Of a stretch of 64,000 nt of DNA, positions 1 through 12,958 are shown piece by piece. Position 1 is the first letter of the stretch. Each line of letters opens with the position of its first letter. The stretch spans positions 1-64,000 of the forward strand of contig NZ_LN852692.1 in NCBI RefSeq assembly GCF_001244545.1, written 5' to 3'. Origin of the DNA: Candidatus Stoquefichus sp. SB1 (GTDB lineage: Bacteria; Bacillota_I; Bacilli_A; Erysipelotrichales; Coprobacillaceae). Under the pieces are notes generated by a model, which worked only from the letters and a program-made list of their open reading frames with translations, ran no database searches and was not told where the DNA came from. A program made the translations under genes and the position numbers.

Positions 1-43
1 GAAACAAAGAGAGTCAAGAGAACAAGAAATTGTTTAGGAGATA

Positions 44-1570
<1,527 letters not shown>

Positions 1571-1799
1571 AGGGAGAAGAGAAGACGTGGAGATCTGTTT
1601 AGTTTTGAATGTGCGTTGCGTGCATTCAAGGCAGGAACATTGAAAACTGAATAGCAAACTAGCAAAAACTTTTTACAACAGAAAAGAAGATAGATGAAGA
1701 AGAAACGAGATCAGGAAAGAGATTGAAGGTCGATTCATCTAGTTGCAAAAAACTAAGATAAACAAAAGAGAAAACAAGAAAAAGAACTTGAACACTTTA
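1571..1799 (+). other. 16S-23S internal transcribed spacer without tRNA genes
   Basis: A 229-nt A-rich spacer. No tRNA-Ile or tRNA-Ala cloverleaf is visible. It holds a short hairpin at about 1606-1630 (TTGAATG...CATTCAA) inside a motif (about 1592-1632) that recurs in the 23S-5S spacer, as expected for rRNA processing or antitermination signals. Confidence 0.8.
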
Positions 1800-4713
<2,914 letters not shown>

Positions 4714-4787
4714 AGAAGGGTTCAAGGAGAAAGAAGCTAGAGAGCTGTTCAGTTTTGAGTGCTCGTGCATTCAGGAGAAGGAAAGAG

Positions 4788-4898
4788 ATCCGGTGGCGAT
4801 AGGGTGATGGAGACACCTGTACCCATACCGAACACAGAAGTTAAGCATCACAGCGGCGAAGATAGTGCGCAAGTGCGACAATAGCAGGCTGCCGGTTC
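4788..4898 (+). rRNA. rrf: 5S ribosomal RNA
   Basis: About 111 nt with the conserved CCCATACCGAACACAGAAGT core. The 5' CCGGTGGC pairs with the 3' GCTGCCGG. The spacer from 23S (4714-4787) carries a copy of the hairpin motif seen in the 16S-23S spacer. It is the last gene of the rRNA operon. Confidence 0.95.
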
Positions 4899-4903
4899 AA
4901 TCC

Positions 4904-4931
4904 GGGAGGGACTGACGTCTCTCCCTTTTTT
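4904..4931 (+). terminator. rRNA operon terminator
   Basis: Nine-base-pair stem GGGAGGGAC/GTCTCTCCC (one G-T pair) with a TGAC loop, followed by six T residues. It lies five bases after the 5S end. Confidence 0.92.
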
Positions 4932-5172
4932 CTTTGCAGAAAAAGCTTATAGAAACAAATGAATACTTTTTAAGGAGTACATCAAATTGAGAATTCTTTT
5001 CCTTTCTCTTCCTTTATATGAAAAAATGTAGTAAAATTATGTTGATGAAGAGAAATGAATTAGAGTATATTCTTTATTTATGAAACAAATTGCTTTGATA
5101 AATACAATAATGAATGATTTATGAACGAGCGATAATAGATGGAATTTGTTCAAAAAATCATTAGAAAGGAGC

Positions 5173-5206
5173 ATTAAAGATTTATGAATTAAGATAAATC
5201 TTTAAT
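5173..5206 (+). promoter_or_regulatory. Perfect 12-bp hairpin just before the 5217 start codon
   Basis: ATTAAAGATTTA and TAAATCTTTAAT are exact reverse complements around a 10-nt loop. The stem ends directly at the weak AGGA ribosome site (5207-5210) of the next gene and has no T-tract, so it does not look like a terminator. A good AGGAG lies before the stem (5167-5171) with a two-codon ATG-AAT-TAA mini-ORF within the hairpin. Translational control is an inference. Confidence 0.5.
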
Positions 5207-5216
5207 AGGATTATCT

Positions 5217-6239
5217 ATGAAAAATAAAAAATATTTTTTGAATATTGCAATTATTTTAATTATTGGTGGCGTTTCTATCTATTTATCAATTGGGAAGCAA
5301 TTTGACCAGATTATTCGTTCTTTTCAGGAAGCAAAAGTCAGTTGGATTATTGTTATGGGGATTATTATGTTTAGTTATTACCTTTTTGATGCTTTATCAT
5401 TACTGTATTTTGGGAAAGCCTATAAAAAGGATTATACTTTCAAACAATCTTTTATTAATGCAATTAGTGGAACTTTCTTTAATGGTATCACGCCTTTTGC
5501 AAGTGGTGGACAATTTGCTCAAGTTTATATTTTTAATAAGCAAGGAATTCCACCAACCAATTCTGCAAGTATTCTCTTAATGTGCTTTATTTGTTATCAA
5601 AGTGTACTTGTTGTTTATACTGGAATTGTTTTGCTTTTAAAATATAGTTATTTTGTAAATGAACAAGCTGGTGTTTTTAGTTTGGCAATTTTAGGTTTCT
5701 TTATTAATTTTGCAGTTATTTTAGGTTTGTTTGGTGGTGCAAAATCAAAGAAATTACAAAACTTTTTAACACATACAGTTTTGAAGTTTTTAAGTCGTAT
5801 TCATATTGTTAAAGATTATGAATTAACTTGTATAAAAATTGAACAATATCTTTCAGATTTCCGTGAACAGTTACGCTTTTTACAAAAAAATCGGCAAGTT
5901 TTGGTTCGTTCTTGTATATGTAATTTTATAAAGTTAACCATTATTTATAGTATGCCTTTTTTTGCTGCTAAAGCATTGAATTTAAATGTATCATGGAGTT
6001 CATTTCTGGATTTTTTAGGTCTTTGTTCATTTATTTATTTGATTAATGCTTTTTTACCAATTCCTGGCGCAAGTGGTGGTAGTGAAGGAATTTATGTTTT
6101 GTTATTTAGTTTTTTAGGTCCAGTAGGGACATCTTCATCACTGTTTTTATGGCGTTTTATGTCTTATTATTTAGGTTTGATTATTGGAGGACTGATTTTC
6201 TCTTTAAATAAGGAAATTAATAATTCGAGATTGGAGTGA
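5217..6239 (+). CDS. Flippase-like integral membrane protein (LPG synthase TM-region / UPF0104 family)
   Basis: A 340-residue, multi-pass hydrophobic protein of the family that includes the membrane half of MprF and archaeal AglD. Seen: repeated long hydrophobic segments, the family-type motif NGITPFASGGQFAQ at about residues 83-96, and FLPIPGASGGSEG near residue 281. Family members move or modify lipid-linked molecules; the substrate is not visible here. It abuts a GT4-RecX fusion gene, and a flippase-like protein next to a diacylglycerol-type glucosyltransferase suggests a role in glycolipid or lipoteichoic-acid-anchor export (inference). Start is the ATG at 5217 with a weak AGGA site after a hairpin. 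Confidence 0.85.
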   Translation: MKNKKYFLNIAIILIIGGVSIYLSIGKQFDQIIRSFQEAKVSWIIVMGIIMFSYYLFDALSLLYFGKAYKKDYTFKQSFINAISGTFFNGITPFASGGQFAQVYIFNKQGIPPTNSASILLMCFICYQSVLVVYTGIVLLLKYSYFVNEQAGVFSLAILGFFINFAVILGLFGGAKSKKLQNFLTHTVLKFLSRIHIVKDYELTCIKIEQYLSDFREQLRFLQKNRQVLVRSCICNFIKLTIIYSMPFFAAKALNLNVSWSSFLDFLGLCSFIYLINAFLPIPGASGGSEGIYVLLFSFLGPVGTSSSLFLWRFMSYYLGLIIGGLIFSLNKEINNSRLE

Positions 6240-6244
6240 TTGAT

Positions 6245-8236
6245 GTGAATATTGCTTTATTTAGTGATACGTATTTACCAGATATTAATGGAGTAGCAAC
6301 GTCTACACATATTTTAAAAAAAGAATTAAAAAAACATGGGCATCACGTTTTGGTAGTCACAACAATGCTACCGCATGATAGTGATTATCAGGATGATGAT
6401 ACTCATGTTTTGCGTTTACCAGGTTTAGATTTAAAAAGTCTTTATGGATATCGTGCTTCTAATATTTATTCTTTTAAAGGTATGAAAGAACTGAAAGATT
6501 TTCAGCCAGATATTATTCATATTCAAACTGAATTTGGAATTGGTATTTTTGGTAAAATTGCTGGTGAAATATTAAATATTCCAGTATGTTATACTTATCA
6601 TACAATGTGGGCTGATTATTCTCATTATATTGCTCCTGGGAATATTAAAGCAGTTGATCAGGCAGCTAAAAAGATTATTGAAAAAATATCAAAGATATAT
6701 GGTGATAGCTGTTCTGAACTGATTGTTCCTTCTCAAAAAACAGCAGATGCATTAAGAGAATATGGCATTTCAAATTCTATTAATGTTATACCTACTGGTT
6801 TAGAGTTAGACAAATTTTCAATTGCAAATAAGAATCAGGAAATGATGAATGATATCATTCATCAATATCATCTTCAAAATAAATTTGTAGTCACTTTTTT
6901 AGGGAGAGTTGCTCCTGAAAAAAGTATTGATTTGTTAATAGAAGCTATGTATGAAATTGTTCAATACAAAAAGAATATTTGTATGATGATAGTTGGTGGC
7001 GGTCCACAAATTGAAGAATTAGAAGAAATGGTTCATCAGTATGGATTAGACCAATATATTTATTTTACTGGTCCAAAAGAAAGTGAATTTGTTCCTTCGT
7101 TTTATCATGTTTCTGATTTGTTTGTTTCAGCTTCCATTACTGAAACGCAAGGATTAACTTTTATTGAAGCTATGGCGAGTGGGATTCCAGTGTTAGCCAG
7201 ATATGATAAGAATTTAGAAGGGGTTATTATTGATGGACGTAATGGCTATTTCTTTAATGATAAAGTAGATTTGGTTCAAAAAATTATCCAGTTGTCTAAA
7301 CAGTCATTGAAACAATTAACCAAAAATGCATTAGAGGATGCTAAGCAGTATAGTAGTGAGAATTTCTATCAAAAAATTATGAAAACTTATCATAAAGCTT
7401 TAGCCAAACATCATTATTGTTATGAAGTGGTGGCATTGACACCGGATAAGGGACATACTTATAATGTGGCATTTCAATTTGATAATCATCAAGTGATTAT
7501 TCATTTGTCTTCGCAAGTGGTTGAGCGTTATGGATTAAGTGTTGGACAAGTTGTTGATAGAGAAGAACTGGATGCCTTAAAAGATCAGGAACAGGTTTCT
7601 CGAGCTTATCATTTGGCATTAAAATATTTAACGTATAAAGATTATAGTTATGCTAAAATGCAAAAGAAATTAGCTGATAAAGGTGATTTTGATGATATTC
7701 AAATAGAAATGACAATGGAGTTGTTAGTTCAAAAGAATCTCATTGATGATGTAGAGTATACAAAAAATTATTTTCAAAAGGCTAAACGAATGGGTGTAGG
7801 TGTTAACAAGATTGTCTATAATCTGAAAAGAGAAGGAATCTCACCTTTTGTGATTGATGAATATTTAGCAGATTATTCACCAGATCTTGAATATGATAAG
7901 GCTGTTGAGATTGTTAAGAAATTATATAATGAAAATACAACGAAACCACAATATGCATTAATTCAAAATATCAAGAATAAATTATTTAATAAAGGATTTT
8001 CACAAGATGTTGTTGAAAGAGCAATTAATGATTTTGATTTTGTATTTCCTAAAGAACATACTCAGAAACTTTTAACAAAAGAGTATTATCGTGTATATAA
8101 TCGATATAAGAATCGTTATGAACCACAAATTCTAAAAAGCAAAGTCATAACATTTTTAGTTCAAAAAGGGTATGAATATGATGATGTTGTAGAAATTATT
8201 AGAGAGTTATGGGAGGAAAATAATGATAAAGATTAA
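6245..8236 (+). CDS. GT4 glycosyltransferase fused to a full-length RecX domain
   Basis: About 663 residues. The first ~390 form a GT-B glycosyltransferase family 4 enzyme: an N-terminal start FSDTYLPDINGVATS, the acceptor-side HTMWADYSHY, and the nucleotide-sugar motif ETQGLTFIEAMASGIPV. It resembles 1,2-diacylglycerol 3-glucosyltransferases (alMGS/LafA type), which make monoglucosyl-diacylglycerol at the membrane. From about residue 394 the protein is a complete RecX homologue, including its N-terminal beta region, the LALKYLTYKDYSYAKM helix repeat and LIDDVEYTKNYF. RecX normally inhibits RecA as a separate protein. I chose GTG 6245 because GGAG at 6233-6236 is eight bases upstream; GTG 6236 would sit inside that site. 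No stop or frameshift lies at the junction. Confidence 0.85.
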   Translation: MNIALFSDTYLPDINGVATSTHILKKELKKHGHHVLVVTTMLPHDSDYQDDDTHVLRLPGLDLKSLYGYRASNIYSFKGMKELKDFQPDIIHIQTEFGIGIFGKIAGEILNIPVCYTYHTMWADYSHYIAPGNIKAVDQAAKKIIEKISKIYGDSCSELIVPSQKTADALREYGISNSINVIPTGLELDKFSIANKNQEMMNDIIHQYHLQNKFVVTFLGRVAPEKSIDLLIEAMYEIVQYKKNICMMIVGGGPQIEELEEMVHQYGLDQYIYFTGPKESEFVPSFYHVSDLFVSASITETQGLTFIEAMASGIPVLARYDKNLEGVIIDGRNGYFFNDKVDLVQKIIQLSKQSLKQLTKNALEDAKQYSSENFYQKIMKTYHKALAKHHYCYEVVALTPDKGHTYNVAFQFDNHQVIIHLSSQVVERYGLSVGQVVDREELDALKDQEQVSRAYHLALKYLTYKDYSYAKMQKKLADKGDFDDIQIEMTMELLVQKNLIDDVEYTKNYFQKAKRMGVGVNKIVYNLKREGISPFVIDEYLADYSPDLEYDKAVEIVKKLYNENTTKPQYALIQNIKNKLFNKGFSQDVVERAINDFDFVFPKEHTQKLLTKEYYRVYNRYKNRYEPQILKSKVITFLVQKGYEYDDVVEIIRELWEENNDKD

Positions 8237-9170
8237 AGATATGAAGTGTGGTAATGACAATGTGGAATTTACTGCAATGATTAATCATGTAACAACAGGT
8301 AAGACAAATGGTGCAAATAAAAGTAATTATTTAAGTATTGTTTTTCAAGATGATACAGGAACAATTGATGCTAAACTTTGGAATGCAAGTGATGAGCATA
8401 TTCAGTCTTTAAAAAATGGAGCTGTTGTGAGAGGGAAAGGTGATATTATTAAATATAGTGATGATCGTCAAATGAAAATCATTAGTATTGATGATGTATC
8501 TTATCAACAATCACAGCAAGTAGAATTTTTAACGAAAGCTCCTCTTGATAGTGAAACAATGATGAATGAGTTAATGAGGTATGTCAAACAAATCTCTAAT
8601 AGTAAACTTTATGTCTTAACAAAACATCTTTTTGAAAAGCAAATGGAAGCATTGAAAATTTATCCAGCAGCCAGTAAAAATCATCATGATTGTGTATCTG
8701 GATTGGCTTTTCATACTTTGTCAATGTTAAAAGTTGCTGAAAGTATGTTAACTATTTATCCTCAATTAAATGCCGATTTAATGTATGCTGGTATTTTATT
8801 GCATGATATTGGAAAAACTGTTGAGTTAAGTGGACCTGTTGTGCCAACTTATACAATGGAAGGCAAGATGTTAGGGCATATATCAATTGCTCAGGCAATG
8901 GTTTATCAGGCTGCCCAGGAATTAAATATTGAGGGTGAAGAGGTAGTTTTATTGCAACATATGATTTTAGCTCATCATGGCAAAAATGAATTTGGTTCTC
9001 CTGTTCTTCCACAAATTAGAGAAGCAGAAATGATCTATTTGATTGATAATATAGATGCAAGAATGAATATGTTTGATAAAGCTTTAGATCAAGTGAATGC
9101 AGGAGAATATTCAAAACGTATTTTTGCATTAGAAAATAGAACAATTTATAAACCTAAAATGTATGAATAA
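8223..9170 (+). CDS. yhaM: YhaM-like 3'-5' exoribonuclease (OB-fold plus HD domain)
   Basis: 315 residues, the usual YhaM length. An N-terminal OB-fold (about residues 15-90, with YLSIVFQDDTGTIDAKLW) is followed by an HD phosphohydrolase domain: H155 region (KNHHDCVSGLAFHTLSM), LLHDIGKTVEL near 195 and LAHHG near 250. YhaM-family enzymes trim single-stranded RNA 3' ends in the cytoplasm. The gene overlaps the end of the GT4-RecX gene by 14 bases, so the two are probably translationally coupled; the reason for the pairing with RecX is unknown. Confidence 0.88.
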   Translation: MIKIKDMKCGNDNVEFTAMINHVTTGKTNGANKSNYLSIVFQDDTGTIDAKLWNASDEHIQSLKNGAVVRGKGDIIKYSDDRQMKIISIDDVSYQQSQQVEFLTKAPLDSETMMNELMRYVKQISNSKLYVLTKHLFEKQMEALKIYPAASKNHHDCVSGLAFHTLSMLKVAESMLTIYPQLNADLMYAGILLHDIGKTVELSGPVVPTYTMEGKMLGHISIAQAMVYQAAQELNIEGEEVVLLQHMILAHHGKNEFGSPVLPQIREAEMIYLIDNIDARMNMFDKALDQVNAGEYSKRIFALENRTIYKPKMYE

Positions 9171-9198
9171 CGAAATAGATAGCTATTTCGTTATTTTT
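9167..9198 (+). terminator. Terminator after yhaM-like gene
   Basis: Twelve-base-pair stem ATAACGAAATAG/CTATTTCGTTAT, loop ATAG, then TTTTT. The stop codon of the gene lies inside the stem. Confidence 0.92.
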
Positions 9199-9202
9199 AT
9201 AT

Positions 9203-9225
9203 AAAAAAAGTGGCTATTTAGCCAC
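9203..9225 (-). terminator. Terminator for the minus-strand GT4 gene
   Basis: Read on the minus strand: GTGGCT/AGCCAC stem followed by seven T residues. The stop codon of the gene lies in the stem. Confidence 0.8.
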
Positions 9226-10236
9226 AATGCTTTGATAAAATTCTTTCCACATATCTCTGACATGTTCTTTTGTATAATATTGACTAATGTCATGAGAATA
9301 TTGACTATATTGATTATATAATTCTTGATTTGTTTTTAAATCACTCAGTTTTTGAACAAATCCAACGTTTGTTGTATCAGATAAGTATTTCTGGAATAAG
9401 ATATCTTTATAAAGGTCTAAATCTCTTAATAGAAGAGGTTTTTGACTATTGATGGCTTCTAATATGGACATAGGGAATAATTCGTTATATGAGGGCATAA
9501 AAAGCACATCAGCGATATTATAAATATGATTCATTTCTTCTCTAGGAACAATCCCTATAAATTTAACATTTTGTGGAGGATGATTATAAATATCTTTTAA
9601 TTCATCATATCCATCAGTAATCTTTCCAAAAGAAAATCCTCCCGCCCATACAAATGTTACATCAGGTAACATTTTTGCGACTTCAATAAAATCTTTCACA
9701 CCTTTTCTTGTCTGAACTTGTCCAACCCCCAAAACAACAAAAGTATCAGTATCTATGTGATACTTCTTTTTTGTTGAAACAACAACATCTTGACTTTCCT
9801 GATAGAAAGCTTCTTTTGATACATAATTAGGAATATATCGTATTTTTTCTCTAGGGATCCCAAATTGAACAAGATCTTCAATAAAAATAGGATTTACAAC
9901 AATTAAATAATCTGCTGTATTATAAAAGTAAGTAATATATTTCTTAAAAACTTTTAAGGCTGAACTAGGTAAACGGATACTGCCATCAAGGGTATCAGGT
10001 AAAAAATGAACATAGGCAACATTGACCCCTTTATTTCTTTTCATTTTGATGAGATATTCAGGAAGTATCGTGTGACAATGAATAATATCAGCAGGTTTTG
10101 AGTCATTGATAACCACTTCAAATTCATCACTTAATTCATCCTTGATTAAAGAAACTTGTTCAAGATAAGCACTACCAACCCCCTGACCATCAACTTTATC
10201 AGCATTAGATAACATATTTATTCTTATTTTAGCCAT
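9214..10236 (-). CDS. GT4 family glycosyltransferase, probable glycolipid synthase
   Basis: 340 residues, GT-B fold family 4. Seen: glycine-rich N-terminal loop VDGQGVGSAYLEQ, GVNVAYVHFLPDTLDGS near residue 91, VVLGVGQVQTRKGVKDFIEVA near 167, and the donor-site motif PSYNELFPMSILEAINSQKP near 252. The pattern resembles enzymes adding a second sugar to glucosyl-diacylglycerol (LafB/diglycosyl-DAG synthase type). Convergent with the operon carrying the GT4-RecX enzyme, so the locus may hold both steps of diglycosyl-diacylglycerol synthesis; that is inference. ATG start preceded by AAGGAGAA. Confidence 0.8.
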   Translation of the reverse strand: MAKIRINMLSNADKVDGQGVGSAYLEQVSLIKDELSDEFEVVINDSKPADIIHCHTILPEYLIKMKRNKGVNVAYVHFLPDTLDGSIRLPSSALKVFKKYITYFYNTADYLIVVNPIFIEDLVQFGIPREKIRYIPNYVSKEAFYQESQDVVVSTKKKYHIDTDTFVVLGVGQVQTRKGVKDFIEVAKMLPDVTFVWAGGFSFGKITDGYDELKDIYNHPPQNVKFIGIVPREEMNHIYNIADVLFMPSYNELFPMSILEAINSQKPLLLRDLDLYKDILFQKYLSDTTNVGFVQKLSDLKTNQELYNQYSQYSHDISQYYTKEHVRDMWKEFYQSIVAK

Positions 10237-10291
10237 ATTTTTCTCCTTCTTCTCTTATTATATCATATGTCCAAATAATTGAAAAAAGCAT

Positions 10292-10316
10292 AAAAAAAGA
10301 GTTCATCAGAACTCTT
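10292..10316 (-). terminator. Terminator after the HIT protein gene
   Basis: On the minus strand AAGAGTTC/GAACTCTT with loop TGAT, then seven T residues. The gene's stop codon is in the stem region. Confidence 0.88.
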
Positions 10317-10728
10317 CTGATGTTTCATCCATAATTCTATCATAAATGTCATTTAAATGAACATCTTCACTGTGATCAGTATAAATAACCTGGAAACTAT
10401 CTTGTTGAGTATAACGAGGAATAATATGAATATGAAAATGATGAACAGATTGACCAGCGACCTCATTCATATTTGTTATAATATTAAATCCTTGTGCATC
10501 TAGCGTTTTCATCAATTTTTTTGCGACTATTTGTACAATTTTCATCATATGTGCTAATGTTTGTTCATCAACATCCAAAACATTATCAAAATGCTGTTTA
10601 GGAATCACTAATGTATGTCCATTAGTTGTTTGACTCAAATCTAAAAATGCCATACATACATCATCTTCATAAATAATCTTTCCAGGAATATTATGTTTTC
10701 CAATTTCACAAAAAATACAACTTTCCAT
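10306..10728 (-). CDS. HIT family nucleotide-binding hydrolase
   Basis: 140 residues from ATG 10728, chosen because AAAATGAAAGTAATGGAGG gives GGAGG eight bases upstream; an ATG further upstream lies before that site. Zinc-ribbon-like CIFCEIG start, INTERMEDIATE motif NGHTLVIPKQH at about 42-52, and the catalytic histidine triad HHFHIHIIPR near residue 96. HIT proteins hydrolyse nucleotide-phosphoramidate or dinucleoside polyphosphate bonds in the cytoplasm. In Firmicutes hit commonly sits near prsA, as here. Confidence 0.93.
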   Translation of the reverse strand: MESCIFCEIGKHNIPGKIIYEDDVCMAFLDLSQTTNGHTLVIPKQHFDNVLDVDEQTLAHMMKIVQIVAKKLMKTLDAQGFNIITNMNEVAGQSVHHFHIHIIPRYTQQDSFQVIYTDHSEDVHLNDIYDRIMDETSEEF

Positions 10729-10760
10729 AATAACAACCTCCATTACTTTCATTTTACATC

Positions 10761-10790
10761 AAAAATAGAATAAGGGAAACCCTTATTCTA
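10761..10790 (-). terminator. Terminator after the prsA-like pair
   Basis: On the minus strand TAGAATAAGGG/CCCTTATTCTA, three-base loop, then five T residues. It overlaps the stop codon of the 10783-11637 gene and separates it from hit. Confidence 0.9.
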
Positions 10791-11637
10791 TATAATTGCT
10801 AGAAATCTTCTTAATTGCTTCTTTAATTTTATCATCATTGACAGTAAAATTATATTTTTTCAAATAAGTTCCTTCAATTTCTTCTTTCACATCATCATCA
10901 TTAGAAAGTGCAGTTACTAATGCATCAGTGTTTTTATGATCGGTATTATATAAATAAAGAACTGCATAAGTATTATCACTCAATTTAATAGCTTCATTAT
11001 AAACACCATCTTTTGTAACGGCAGAAAGTTTATCAAGTATTTTCTTAAGATTATCATCTAAAGAAGAATTTTTAGTAACAATACCATGATCTTCTGCTTT
11101 ACTACCATTATCTTTCATAAGTTTATCAAATGCTGCTTCATCTTTTGCTTGTTCAATCAGTGATAAGGCAGTTGATTCTTTATCAACAATAATTTTCTTA
11201 AAACTGCTGACTTGATAATTTTTAATAAGCGTTTCTAAGTTTTCAGAAATATATTTCTTTCTTAATAGTTCTTGCTTTGCATCAGGTATTAATACAGTTT
11301 TAATATAAGCATCTTTTGAATCATAGCCTAGTTTTTTTGCGTATTTTTCAAGATTACCATCAGCGTATTTGGCATAATCTTCTTCACGCTGTTTCACTAA
11401 TGCATCAAGTTCTGATTGATCTGTGACTTCTTTATCAGCGATAGTTGTTAATACTTCTTTTACGATTTCTGTAGTGCCACCATTATCTAAAAGATATTCA
11501 AAGAAATCTTGTTTTGTAATTTTTAATTGACTTCCACTGACAAGTTCTTTATCAGCGTCACTGACTTTTACTGAATATTGAGAAGAACAGCCAACTAATA
11601 AACCACCACATAACAATAACATTAATAGTTTTTTCAT
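10783..11637 (-). CDS. PrsA/SurA-like lipoprotein, divergent
   Basis: 284 residues with a lipoprotein signal peptide: KK, hydrophobic run and lipobox LLVGC with the modified Cys at about 17. The body is Lys/Asp-rich and alpha-helical like the N and C lobes of foldases, with a weakly recognisable parvulin-like segment near residues 145-230 that lacks a clear catalytic signature. It overlaps the preceding prsA-like gene by one base (TAATG), so the two are co-translated. Probably an extracytoplasmic chaperone of secreted proteins; it may be a non-enzymatic paralogue. Function is inferred from the neighbour. Confidence 0.65.
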   Translation of the reverse strand: MKKLLMLLLCGGLLVGCSSQYSVKVSDADKELVSGSQLKITKQDFFEYLLDNGGTTEIVKEVLTTIADKEVTDQSELDALVKQREEDYAKYADGNLEKYAKKLGYDSKDAYIKTVLIPDAKQELLRKKYISENLETLIKNYQVSSFKKIIVDKESTALSLIEQAKDEAAFDKLMKDNGSKAEDHGIVTKNSSLDDNLKKILDKLSAVTKDGVYNEAIKLSDNTYAVLYLYNTDHKNTDALVTALSNDDDVKEEIEGTYLKKYNFTVNDDKIKEAIKKISSNYIE

Positions 11638-12608
11638 TATGCTTTCTCCTTTCTAAGATCATCTCGAGCCTCTAAGGATTCTTTAACAATTTTTTGAATT
11701 GTATTTTGAATTTCTTCATCACTATATTTTAATTCATAAGTCTTAAATGCTAAATAGACCATATAATCATCATAAACAAGTAATGGAGAATCAACATCAA
11801 CAGTTTTTAATTCACTTTTCACTTTTTCTTTATCTGTACTTGTACAATATAAGAAATAGTATCCATCACTTCCCTTAATCGCTTCACTCACTTTTCCTTG
11901 TGATAAAGATAAAGCCGTTTTTTCAACATCACTTCCATAAAGATTCTTTAGTCCAGAAGTTGAATCAATGACACCAATATTTCCTTTGGCACTCTTTGAA
12001 TCATCATCAGAATATTCTGAGGCAATATCTGCAAAACTTTTATTTGTTTTTAATAATGATTTCACTTCTTCTAATTTTTCTTTTTCATCATCTGTAGGAC
12101 TGTCTGGATCAGTCATTGAAATCTTAATTAAACTCATAAAACGAGGTGATTCTTGTTTGTAATAATCTTCAAAAACCTCATCAAAGTTAGCCTTCACATA
12201 TTTTTTTAGGAACTCTGAATATTGTAAAGATTGAATTAAAGAATCTTTATAAGCACTCATATCTTCATACCCACTAGAAGCAAGAGCACTTTCTAATTGT
12301 GTATCAGCTTCATCACCATATTGATTTTTATAATTCGTTTCAATATTTGTGACAATTTCAGAAGCATTTTCTTTCATATCATCAGTAACTGGAAAATTTT
12401 CCCTTATTAACTGATCTAATACATAGGTAAATAAAGCTTGTTTTCCAGACGCACTGGTAGAAAGATTTGTATAAATGTCATCAGCCAGAATATTCTTTCC
12501 ATCGATAGAGGCTACAACATCTTTCCCATTATCTTTCACTGTTCCTGAACATCCGCTCAAGACTATCATACTGGCTAATGCTAGCCCTACAAGTCGTTTT
12601 TGTTTCAT
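11637..12608 (-). CDS. prsA: PrsA-like peptidyl-prolyl isomerase lipoprotein
   Basis: 323 residues with a lipoprotein signal (lipobox VLSGC, Cys at about 20). The N-terminal region has the SurA/PrsA-type start ASIDGKNILADDIYTNL; a parvulin (PPIC) domain spans about residues 155-255 with SLIKISM, SFADIASEYSDD, GNIGVI and GYYFLYC. Such foldases act outside the membrane on newly secreted proteins. Starts at ATG with GGAGG upstream; a good promoter lies at 12636-12663. First gene of a two-gene operon. Confidence 0.85.
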   Translation of the reverse strand: MKQKRLVGLALASMIVLSGCSGTVKDNGKDVVASIDGKNILADDIYTNLSTSASGKQALFTYVLDQLIRENFPVTDDMKENASEIVTNIETNYKNQYGDEADTQLESALASSGYEDMSAYKDSLIQSLQYSEFLKKYVKANFDEVFEDYYKQESPRFMSLIKISMTDPDSPTDDEKEKLEEVKSLLKTNKSFADIASEYSDDDSKSAKGNIGVIDSTSGLKNLYGSDVEKTALSLSQGKVSEAIKGSDGYYFLYCTSTDKEKVKSELKTVDVDSPLLVYDDYMVYLAFKTYELKYSDEEIQNTIQKIVKESLEARDDLRKEKA

Positions 12609-12635
12609 ATAAACCTCCTTGACTTAAACACTTCC

Positions 12636-12663
12636 ATTATACACGATATCAATATTTTTTCAA
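12636..12663 (-). promoter_or_regulatory. Promoter of the prsA-like operon
   Basis: Minus strand: -35 TTGAAA (12658-12663), 16-nt spacer, -10 TATAAT (12636-12641). SigA-type consensus, 28 bases before the start codon. Confidence 0.8.
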
Positions 12664-12738
12664 CTTTTGTAGGCTATAACACAAAATTTCCTGACATTTT
12701 ACCATATTATATATTGTGCATAGGAGGAGGGACGTCAG

Positions 12739-12825
12739 TTGGAAAAAAGAAGCCATGAAAAAGGTCAGGAAATCACAATTGTTTTGTTTATATTATTGAT
12801 TTTATTATGTTGTTTTATGATTTAA
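12739..12825 (+). CDS. YjcZ-like tiny membrane protein (28 aa)
   Basis: TTG start with an excellent GGAGGAGGG site eight bases upstream. Product of 28 residues: a charged head (EKRSHEKGQE) and a single hydrophobic helix ITIVLFILLILLCCFMI. The pattern F-x-IVLFILLIII resembles the YjcZ/SscA mini-protein family found in spore coats. Too short for most gene callers. It lies 18 bases before a second protein of the same type. Confidence 0.65.
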   Translation: MEKRSHEKGQEITIVLFILLILLCCFMI

Positions 12826-12843
12826 AATAAGGGAGGGATTTCT

Positions 12844-12921
12844 ATGTTAGCACATCAAGGATCATTTACTTTAATTCTTGTTTTGTTTATCTTGTTAGTT
12901 ATTATTTGTGGTATTTGTTAA
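12844..12921 (+). CDS. YjcZ-like tiny membrane protein (25 aa)
   Basis: ATG start after GGGAGGGA. 25 residues: MLAHQGSFTLILVLFILLV followed by IICGIC. The GSFTLILVLFILLVII core matches the YjcZ family pattern (GGFALIVVLFILLIIVG in Bacillus). Followed directly by a strong terminator, so this and the preceding mini-gene form one transcript. Role in spores is inferred from the family. Confidence 0.75.
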   Translation: MLAHQGSFTLILVLFILLVIICGIC

Positions 12922-12927
12922 GATTTG

Positions 12928-12958
12928 ACTCTATAGATTCCATCTATAGAGTTTTTTT
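12928..12958 (+). terminator. Terminator of the mini-protein pair
   Basis: Eleven-base-pair perfect stem ACTCTATAGAT/ATCTATAGAGT, three-base loop, then TTTTTT. Confidence 0.92.
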
